From the NCBI GenBank assembly GCA_948144175.1, contig CANXME010000308.1, positions 43,501-107,500 of the forward strand: a DNA stretch of 64,000 nt, read 5' to 3'. Source of the stretch: Closterium sp. NIES-65. Taxonomy: Eukaryota > Streptophyta > Zygnematophyceae > Desmidiales > Closteriaceae. Positions 49,531 to 57,100 of the stretch are shown here, piece after piece (position 1 is the stretch's first letter; every line of letters begins with the position of its first letter). The notes below the pieces were generated by a model that saw only the letters and a program-made list of their open reading frames with translations, did not search any database and was not told where the DNA came from. The position numbers and the translations under genes were made by a program.

Positions 49531-50355
49531 GGGTTTAAGTTTAGGGTTTAGGGTTTAGGGTTTAGGGTTTAGGGTTTAGGGTTTAGGGTTTAGGGTTTAG
49601 GGTTTAGGGTTTAGGGTTTAGGGTTTAGGGTTTAGGGTTTAGGGTTTAGGGTTTAGGGTTTAGGGTTTAGGGTTTAGGGTTTAGGGTTTAGGGTTTAGGG
49701 TTTAGGGTTTAGGGTTTAGGGTTTAGGGTTTAGGGTTTAGGGTTTAGGGTTTAGGGTTTAGGGTTTAGGGTTTAGGGTTTAGGGTTTAGGGTTTAGGGTT
49801 TAGGGTTTAGGGTTTAGGGTTTAGGGTTTAGGGTTTAGGGTTTAGGGTTTAGGGTTTAGGGTTTAGGGTTTAGGGTTTAGGGTTTAGGGTTTAGGGTTTA
49901 GGGTTTAGGGTTTAGGGTTTAGGGTTTAGGGTTTAGGGTTTAGGGTTTAGGGTTTAGGGTTTAGGGTTTAGGGTTTAGGGTTTAGGGTTTAGGGTTTAGG
50001 GTTTAGGGTTTAGGGTTTAGGGTTTAGGGTTTAGGGTTTAGGGTTTAGGGTTTAGGGTTTAGGGTTTAGGGTTTAGGGTTTAGGGTTTAGGGTTTAGGGT
50101 TTAGGGTTTAGGGTTTAGGGTTTAGGGTTTAGGGTTTAGGGTTTAGGGTTTAGGGTTTAGGGTTTAGGGTTTAGGGTTTAGGGTTTAGGGTTTAGGGTTT
50201 AGGGTTTAGGGTTTAGGGTTTAGGGTTTAGGGTTTAGGGTTTAGGGTTTAGGGTTTAGGGTTTAGGGTTTAGGGTTTAGGGTTTAGGGTTTTGGGGTTTA
50301 GGGTTTAGGGTTTAGGGTTTAGGGTTTAGGGTTTAGGGTTTAGGGTTTAGGGTTT
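49531..50355 (+). repeat. Telomere repeat tract, (TTTAGGG) about 118 copies
   Basis: A near-perfect TTTAGGG array follows satellite B. The first units are degenerate (GGGTTTAAGTTTAGGG) and one variant, TTTTGGGG, occurs near 50,288. The G-rich strand reads left to right, so a chromosome end would face right; the tract is nevertheless followed by two Penelope-like elements. It ends as TTTAGGGTTT joined to GATTAG, the 3' end of the first element. This is best read as a former chromosome terminus that became internal when elements were added. Confidence 0.97.
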
Positions 50356-50502
50356 GATTAGAAAAAATAAGCCTAGCTGCAGCTGCTAGCAAATCCCAGT
50401 TTAAACTGGGGCGGCTTTACTACTGAGGCGGCTACTAAGGTAGCGTGAGAGTAGGAGGAGGTGAGTGGCGCGTGGGTTGGGAAGAAGGGGTCGAATTGAA
50501 AT

Positions 50503-50522
50503 GGGGGGGGGGGGGGGGGGGG
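50503..50522. repeat. Homopolymer G run (20 bases)
   Basis: Twenty consecutive G (C on the element sense strand). The same place in copy 2 has 21. A similar run at 51,669-51,684 has 16 bases here and 28 in copy 2. These runs account for nearly all length difference between the copies. Assembly error at such runs is possible. Confidence 0.85.
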
Positions 50523-50538
50523 TGCCGAAATGTTGAAA

Positions 50539-50569
50539 CCGAGGCGCGCATTTGACGCGCGCGCCTCGG
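50539..50569. other. Strong GC hairpin in PLE 3' region
   Basis: An 11-bp perfect stem, CCGAGGCGCGC paired with GCGCGCCTCGG, around a 9-nt loop. It lies about 190 bp from the 3' end of the element, recurs in copy 2 (+7,970), and could stabilise or mark the RNA 3' end. Confidence 0.75.
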
Positions 50570-50614
50570 GAGTCAAGAATCGAGAAATTGGGGGGGGGAG
50601 AAATTCGAGTTGAC

Positions 50615-50641
50615 TTGGCGAGAAAAAAAATTCCTCGCCAA
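50615..50641. other. Second hairpin in PLE 3' region
   Basis: An 8-bp perfect stem, TTGGCGAG paired with CTCGCCAA, around an 11-nt A-rich loop. It is followed on the plus strand by more A and a second CTCGCC. It is present unchanged in copy 2. Confidence 0.65.
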
Positions 50642-50780
50642 AAAACGACTCGCCCTCGGAAATCGCGATTACGGTTCAGTGCGGTGACGCGCTGCTAAGC
50701 GCAAAATGCTCCGTGAGATACGCGGAAATAGACCTATTTTAATCTTCTCTTCTCTTTTCAAGCTAAGGAAACGCATTAGG

Positions 50781-50846
50781 GCTGCTGAAATAACTGTTGC
50801 AAATGCATTTCGGCCAGTAGAGGCCATCATCAGTGCTAACAGCAGC
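50781..50846 (-). ncRNA. Putative type I hammerhead ribozyme, copy 1
   Basis: Read on the minus strand: an outer stem I strand GCTGCTG, loop TTA, inner stem GCA, the core CTGATGA, a stem II of GGCC-TCTACT-GGCC, the core GAA, a minimal stem III A-TGCA-T, T17 as cleavage nucleotide, inner stem TGC, an 11-nt loop, and outer stem CAGCAGC. Predicted cleavage is between 50,802 and 50,801. All core bases are present. Palindromic ATGCAT at stem III and an internal loop in stem I resemble hammerheads known from Penelope-like elements. A weakness is one unpaired T between the core and stem II, and a very short stem III that might act only as a dimer. Confidence 0.6.
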
Positions 50847-51794
50847 AAAAGTGGCGAGACCTAGCCTAAGTAGGGAAGAGAGGGTTGGGAAAGAAAGTCC
50901 CATCCCCTTTAGTAGCGCCCCACTGAAATTAAAACAACACCAAAAAACTATTCTAATTTTTTCTTAGTCATAAAAATAACTAAGAGCAGCATTAGGTAGT
51001 CGTTGGTTGCTGTTCCACCAGAAATAAACGATTCCTTGTTTCCTGTGGCGTGCTCTTGGGGAGCTGTGGCCTGTGTAGTGGTACCAAGCACAGATCACAG
51101 ACGGAATATCGCAGGGAAAAATGCTAGGCAGGGGAATTGCAGGAGGGGACGCAGGGTGAAAGTAGATATGCGTGGGATGTGTTTATTATTTTTATATGAA
51201 TGTAAACCCGCTTAGGCAACGCGCGCACTGAGTCGGGGCTGTCGTGACAGTGTTCTATCATCAACGTGCCCTCGTGTGCTCTTATGCCAGCAGCGTCAAG
51301 TGTGCGGTGTCGCGTGAGGGCTTGATGTTTGATGTTAGTTGCAGGGTGGCATTTGCATGGGTCTTTGATGATGTGATGGCGATGCATGGTCTTAGGGGGC
51401 ATGATGGCAGTGCATGCAAATGGTTCCGTGCATGCGTGAGGTGTGTCATGACTGTCGGTGCAGGTGGGTCGTGCGAGTGTGTGCGTACATGGATGTGGGT
51501 GTAGGGAGGGAGACAGAGGGACAGAGAGACATGTGAATGTGGGAGGCGTAGCCTGTTGTCACATCTTGAAAATTTACCCTGCGAGCGTATGAATGGGGCG
51601 GGGGAGATGGATGAGATGATGATAGTAGTGTGGAGCTGCTGGGGTTCGGGTACATCGTGATGAGAAGCGGGGGGGGGGGGGGGGTTTCGGGGGGGGGCGC
51701 GCAGCCCCCTTCGATGATTGAAGTGTAACAGTGGGAGATGGGGCAGGGCGAGAGGTGTCAGATCAAGCGCGGTGCATGCAACCGGGCAAAGCAA

Positions 51795-54146
51795 TCATGT
51801 CGCACTACCTTCTGATGCATCTCGAGCAGCCTCGCTCGTGAACGCAGCACGGACTAGCACATTCCTGAGCTTAGGTGCCGCACGAAAGCAGAAGAAAGGC
51901 TGTCTAGGGCATAGGGTAGCTACGATTTCTTTGTTCGTCTCGGAGCGAAGCAGTGATTTTACGCGTGGGTGCTCGAGGCTCGGGTGGTACTCTAGCACAA
52001 AGGGCAGTACCCTGTTGTCTCGCTGTTTACCTTTTTCCGAGTGTCGCATGCGTGTGTCCCTGTCGCTATACTGCACCTCGTCGAAGATCGGCTGGATGAA
52101 AGTTGAGTGGTAGCCGCGTGCTTTCAAGCGCTCTGCGAACGAAGCTTTCATGCGGTGAAAGCCTTCCTCGGAGGACTCCCTAAGGAGGTAACGGTACAGC
52201 TCACCGATAATGAAGCCTCGTTTGCAGTGTCGTGGGTGCGCAGAGCGAAACGGGAAATATTGGTAGACGTTCAACGGCTTTTGGTATACAGAGGTATCCA
52301 AAAAACCGCCTTCCGTGTTCTCTTTCCTTGTCGTTTCCCATTGCGTACCTTTGGTGAAAGTGATGTCGAGCAGGGTAAACGAAGTGGTGCTGATCTCGGT
52401 GGTGATGCGAATCCCAACTAGGAGGCTGTTGTATCCCTCTATCCAGAGATGCAAATCTGCTAGCGACCCAGTCCAGACGACCAGCCCATCGTCAATGTAT
52501 CGCCTGTGCAGCAGTACATGTTCTGAGAGAGCGGGAAAACGGTCCTCCATGACGGTGTCGAGCCAGCTCATGAAAAGTACAGCGTAGATTACTGCAACCG
52601 GTGTCCCCATGGCAGTACCCTTGATTTGCCGATAGAACCTGCCGTCAAACTGAAGGTGGTTTTCAGTCATGACCAGCTCTAGCAGCTCGCAACACGCGCT
52701 GAGCTGCTTGGCGGGGCTCTTATCTGAGTACAGCGGGTAGCCGTGTTTGCGTACGAACCTGTCTTTGGTTTCCCGTATGGCGTCGATGCCCTGCTGCAGC
52801 GGGATTGATGGATAAAGGCTTTCCACATCATATGTAAGGAAGATGGCGTGTTCGGGTATAGGGAGGGTGCGGAGCGTGTGTAGTAGGGTGATTGAGTCTG
52901 GTAGATGGGCTGGAGCGAGCGTCAAGAGCGGGCGTAAATAGTGATCTAGTACCTGGCTGGCGTGCTCGAAGACCCAAAGCGTGGAGGAGCATATCGGTCT
53001 ACCTTTGACTGGAGTTTTGTGCAGTTTCGGTAACAGGTAAAACCTACATACGCGGAACTGTTCGTGCACAGTACCCTCGTGTTCGTCAACCCTTGGTTGC
53101 AGGATATACTCGATGGTTTCCCGAGGGAAACTCCTTTTGTATGTCGAGCACCAAGCGTCTAGACGTTCGAAGAGATCAGTCATTGGTACCGACTCCACCT
53201 CTGTGTAGGTGTCAGTGTCCGACAGCTGTCTGAGTGCCTCTGTGCGATACCATGCAGTGTCCAGTAAGGCCAGCCCTAGATTTTTGTCTGCTGGCTTCAC
53301 TACGACATTCGGGTTCTTGCTCAAACGCTTCACGCATCGCAACGAGGCATTGCTCATGTTCCTGCGAGCTGGGCGCATCATCAGCGGAAGGTGTTCCCGT
53401 ATCTTTTCTTCTACCTCTGCTATGTAACGCTCGACAGGAGGCGCTGCGGGGTCTGGATCGTAGGATGGTTTGGGGATGCGGAAGCGAGGGGCTGGTCTGT
53501 CAGAGGAGAAGTGTGAGATCAATCTCACACTTCTTACGAAACGCGCGAGTGCACTCTTTATGGTTGTTGCGGTGGGAGGTGGAGGTGTCGGGATGAACGA
53601 GAGACCTAGGCTTAGGCCTTCCAGCTCAGCGGGTGATAGGGTAAGTGTGGATTTGTTGTGTATGAACTTGGAGTGGAGCTCGTCTTGGATGGTTACCTGT
53701 GAGGCTCGCAGGAGACGTGTCAGGGTTGGGGTCAGAGAACGCCTAAGGCTGTCTTTTCTGGGTCTCGAACGGGGCTTTTTACCGGTTCTGGCAGGGCTCA
53801 CCTGCTGGTTGGTATCATCTGATGTGGTTGAACTGTGTCGTGGAAGGGGGCTTATGTCGTTTCTGCGTGGCATGTCATCTGCTGGTGTAGTGTTTGAGGT
53901 GTTGTGCCCGGGGTTAGTGGGATGGGCTACTATGTTGCCAGGGCTAATATTTGGGCTGCTTTGTCGGTGGGTTTCATTGGGAGGTGTGTTATGTGGTCTG
54001 AGGCGTAGGGCTTGGCTTAGCGACAGGGGTGGGTTTGGTGGGGGCCGGCGTACATACCTAGGGGTAACGCTGTCGTCCGGGATTGTTTTTGGCGTCGCTG
54101 CGGTATCTGCGTTAGGGTGGGTGGGGAGGGGAGGGATCTTCACCAT
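51795..54146 (-). CDS. PLE ORF2: Penelope-type reverse transcriptase, no endonuclease (copy 1)
   Basis: 783 residues. It copies the element RNA into DNA. The N-terminal 200 residues are Pro/Thr/Arg-rich. Conserved Penelope features follow: VVVKPADKN near 280; FYLLPKLHKTP near 368; TYDVESLYPSIP near 436 (first catalytic Asp); GTAMGTP near 508; RYIDD near 547 (catalytic Asp pair). A thumb-like region follows, ending with CFRAAPKLRNVLV, the place where PLEs normally continue into a GIY-YIG nuclease; here the protein stops about 25 residues later. No nuclease motif appears downstream. The ATG overlaps the ORF1 stop (ATGGTGA), so it could be made by reinitiation or as an ORF1 fusion through a -1 frameshift. 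All catalytic residues are present. A LINE or LTR enzyme is excluded by the LPKLHK and RYIDD context. Confidence 0.93.
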   Translation of the reverse strand: MVKIPPLPTHPNADTAATPKTIPDDSVTPRYVRRPPPNPPLSLSQALRLRPHNTPPNETHRQSSPNISPGNIVAHPTNPGHNTSNTTPADDMPRRNDISPLPRHSSTTSDDTNQQVSPARTGKKPRSRPRKDSLRRSLTPTLTRLLRASQVTIQDELHSKFIHNKSTLTLSPAELEGLSLGLSFIPTPPPPTATTIKSALARFVRSVRLISHFSSDRPAPRFRIPKPSYDPDPAAPPVERYIAEVEEKIREHLPLMMRPARRNMSNASLRCVKRLSKNPNVVVKPADKNLGLALLDTAWYRTEALRQLSDTDTYTEVESVPMTDLFERLDAWCSTYKRSFPRETIEYILQPRVDEHEGTVHEQFRVCRFYLLPKLHKTPVKGRPICSSTLWVFEHASQVLDHYLRPLLTLAPAHLPDSITLLHTLRTLPIPEHAIFLTYDVESLYPSIPLQQGIDAIRETKDRFVRKHGYPLYSDKSPAKQLSACCELLELVMTENHLQFDGRFYRQIKGTAMGTPVAVIYAVLFMSWLDTVMEDRFPALSEHVLLHRRYIDDGLVVWTGSLADLHLWIEGYNSLLVGIRITTEISTTSFTLLDITFTKGTQWETTRKENTEGGFLDTSVYQKPLNVYQYFPFRSAHPRHCKRGFIIGELYRYLLRESSEEGFHRMKASFAERLKARGYHSTFIQPIFDEVQYSDRDTRMRHSEKGKQRDNRVLPFVLEYHPSLEHPRVKSLLRSETNKEIVATLCPRQPFFCFRAAPKLRNVLVRAAFTSEAARDASEGSAT

Positions 54147-54152
54147 AAAAAA
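54140..54152 (-). promoter_or_regulatory. ORF1/ORF2 overlap with TTTTTTA slippery heptamer (copy 1)
   Basis: In the ORF1 frame the end reads CAT TTT TTA TGG TGA. T-TTT-TTA is a canonical X-XXY-YYZ slippery site in the correct phase, and a -1 slip moves ribosomes into the ORF2 frame at ATG GTG AAG. The same bases form an ATGGTGA start/stop overlap, so termination-reinitiation is the alternative. The copy 2 equivalent is 62,122-62,134. I did not find an obvious strong downstream stem by eye. Confidence 0.6.
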
Positions 54153-57100
54153 TGCATGGGCATGGGGACGGCAGCAGGGCCATAGTTAGTGTTAAGTGGT
54201 GTCCCTCTGCCCTCGTGTGGCCCAAACACTATCTGGGCTTGTGGTCCTTGAGCTACCTGCTGGGTGGGGGGACCTGCGGTTGCATAAGGGTATGTTGGTG
54301 GCGCTGGTGTTGCTGACATGACCGATATGTTTGAAAGCGCCGGTTGAGCTGGTGCCGAGGTCTGTGGCAGGGGGGCAGCCTGCTGGGGGAAGAAGAAGGG
54401 ATGTGTATGAGGCAGGTAGTGGCCGCCATGGTTCATGCTGGGATGCATGGGTGCTAAGGGGTATGGCTGGTACATGCTGGGGAATGCGGGGTTTGCCATG
54501 AAGGTATAGGCGGGTGCTGCTGGTGCTTGAGGGGCGGGCTGGGCAGGGGTGTCTGGCTGTGGTGCGGTCTGCTCTGGTGCAGTTTGAGTGCGGTCAGCTG
54601 TGCCTGGCGCCTCTCGAGCAGTGCGGTCAAGTGCGGGTCCTGGATCGGGCTGTTGCCCGGTTTGCTCTGGCTGTCCTTGACCTAAATGTGTGCTCTGAGG
54701 CTGTTCTCTCTGTGCGTTTCTCAGCTGGCCCCTATCGTCCCGGTGTTCCCTCTGTTGTGCCCGTCCCGGTGTCCTCTGTGGTGCACCCCTGCTCTCGTGC
54801 ATCGCTGGTCTGTCGTGTTGTGAGGGGTGTTGGGGTGCCATGCGGATAGCATAGTGCTGCTGCCATGGTGCTTGGGGAGCTGTGCGGGCTGTGTCAGTGT
54901 GGCGTTGCCTAGGCCGGTTTACCTTCAACCCACGCATAGCTACCTTCACCGCCGCAGCAGTCGCAATGGCTGCCGCGGACGACTGCGAGGTCCTCACTGC
55001 CGTCTGCAAGCGTCCTCCCCGCTGTGTGCCCTCAGTGTACCCCGGACGTGTTGAAGGAGAGGTCGTCACCGGTATCGGCTGCGCTGCTACTCCGGCTGCT
55101 GTCGATGCTGGAGCTGTGCCTGCAGCCCCTGGTGTTGCTGCTGCTGGTGCTGGGGCTGGCTGCGCAGTGTCATTAGTTGAGGCTATTGCTGCTGCTGGTC
55201 CTGCTGCTCCCTGCACTTCTGTTGCAGTGGCTGCTGGTCCTGCTGCTGTAGCAACCTCGCCTCCCCCCGGCCTCTCTGCTGATGTTGCTGCTGCTGGAAG
55301 AGCCGCTGTCCTCCCCGCGGTTCCCCCTGCCTCAGGGGCTGTCGCTGCTGCTGTGGGTTGCTGTGAGGTGGCTCCGTTTCGGGCCTTGTGTTTTTTCGCT
55401 TCTCTTCGGCGTTGTGCCCTGCTCTTTCCTGCTACCTTCCCGTGCTCTGTTGTAGGCCCACTCTTAGACTGGCGCTGCTCCAAGGCCTCTACCCGCTGCT
55501 GTAGGGGGCCAACCAGTGTTTTCATCAGCCCGAGCAGGTCGGTAGAAGGATCTGCTTGTATCTGCTCCACCTGCGCCTGTTCACCCCGTGCCTTCTCCCG
55601 TTTAGCTGCCCCCCTTGCCTTTGAGTTGCGGTTGCCCTTGATCCACACGGCATGATACATCAGCTCTCGTGCCATGCCACGTGCCATGTAGTCAGCGGCC
55701 AGCTCCTTGAGGTGAGCATCGGGTGCAGGGGTACCAGGTGCTGCATGGGTCTCGAAAAAGTGAAGGTCTTTCTCCAGGAAGCTCTCGAAGCGAGTGTGTG
55801 TCCGTGCCGCCCACACCTCTGCTGCCGCTTCCCAGTGAGCCTTCTCCTTCTCTTTGTACCCCATCAGAGTCAGCTGGGCCTTTGTTTTGAAGGTTTTCAG
55901 CTCATTGTCTAGGGCCTGGTTCAAACTCTCCTGTAGGGCAGGGTCGGTTAGCTGTAGCGTGGGGGTTGAAATCCGGAGAGCGTGGGAAACTTCCCCATCC
56001 CTGAACTGCTGCTGAAGCTCGCACAGGCCGTTCGATACTTTGCTGTAGGTGCGAAGGCAGCTCTTGAATGAAGCCAGCTCCTTCTCGATCGCCTTGCGCA
56101 GGGGCTTAGGCAAGCTCTTGAAGGGTGAGGAAGCAGGGGGCTCTGGTGGTGTCGTGTTGAGTAGCATGGACTGCATATCTTCGAAGAAACGATGCCAAAC
56201 AGTGGGGAGGTCTTCTTCTTCCTTCAGCCCATATGCTGCCTCTAGGCCCTTCATGCCGAACTGCTCACCCCGCATGAGAGCTGCCGCTGCCTTGCCAATC
56301 TCTCTCTTTGTCAGCTTCAAACCCTCTGGGGTTGCATCCTCCTGGCTCGTTGGGCTCATGGGCTGCTCGGGTGGCTCCGCTTCGTCCTCTCCTCCGCATG
56401 GGTCAAACTCCACGGGGCAGTAGAGGATACGGGTCCCATCCCTATTAGGGCCTTCATCCCTGGTCCCCTTGCTGCTGCTGCTGCTGCTATCGCTCGGCTG
56501 CTGATGAGGCTGTTGTGCTTGTGGTGCGGCTGCTGCTGTGTCATCGTGTCCCGGCCAGGTCGGTGTGAGGCTGTCCGGGCGGCTCCGTCCCTGCTGCAGC
56601 GTGGTAGTGGGTGGCACGATAGGTGCTGTTCCGTTAGGGGGTAGCTCATCAGTGCCCTTGCAAGCTCGTGGGAGATCACTTATGCGGCTGCTTGTGACAA
56701 CCAAAGGTTCTCCCAACCTCATTGTTGCTAGCACTGAAATCCCTGCCCTTGCTCGTCTCGTGTCACCAGCTTCTTCCGCATGCTGTCCTGCCCCCTGCAT
56801 TGTCGTGGCTGCGCTGGTTCTTGCTCCCTCATTCAGTGTCACCTGCTCCCTGTCGTTGCTTCCTGCTGCTGGGGTAGCTGTGACGGTTGTGTCTGTATCT
56901 GCCATGGCCTGCCCTCTCCTGTCCTCTTCCTCCAAAGCAGCTGGTGCCGCTGTTGCGGTGGGCTGTTGTTCACGTTGCTCCACCACATCCTTGCATGCCC
57001 CTGTCACCGCTCCTCTCATGCCGTTGGGTCCAGCACCCTGTATGAAGAGGCTGCTGGTGTTTCCCACCTGCAGCATGCCTGGCATTGGGCTGGTTTGTGC

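Larger units (their letters stand above)
50356..51794 (-). other. 3' region of PLE copy 1 (non-coding, structured)
   Basis: 1.44 kb between the ORF2 stop and the telomere joint. On the element sense strand it contains two poly-C runs, two hairpins and the hammerhead-like motif. In the first 510 bp the ORF2 frame stays open after its TGA stop for another 170 codons (51,794-51,282), rich in His, Pro, Ser and Thr, with no recognisable domain. The matching stretch of copy 2 is 174 codons because a poly-C run is 12 bases longer. I treat it as 3' UTR. Confidence 0.7.

Noticed and set aside
17873..49558. Giant open frames of 1,000 to 5,226 codons on both strands, encoding repeats such as MRPDTS, GHKHAS, QACVRT, CLCPDA
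   Set aside because: They are the 18-bp satellite read in every frame. The unit has no stop in any frame and one-base deletions swap frames without closing them, so length is no sign of coding.
51003..51215. 70-codon plus-strand frame repeated exactly at 58,973
   Set aside because: Duplicated only because it lies within the two element copies; it is antisense to the element and has no recognisable domain.
50356..51794. GIY-YIG endonuclease hidden in another frame downstream of ORF2
   Set aside because: I looked at the minus-strand frames and saw no GIY or YIG pair, nor the Cys motif that precedes it in endonuclease-bearing PLEs.
51795..54146. Assignment of the reverse transcriptase to a LINE such as the telomeric Zepp elements of Chlorella and Coccomyxa
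   Set aside because: The LPKLHK, DVESLYPSIP and RYIDD motifs are of the Penelope type, there is no AP endonuclease, and no poly(A) tail is present at the telomere joint.
54882..55655. 257-codon plus-strand frame antisense to ORF1, and similar frames at 56,538-57,341
   Set aside because: Ala-rich mirror frames of a GC-rich coding region; no start context or known domain, and the same frames reappear in copy 2 only because the DNA is repeated.
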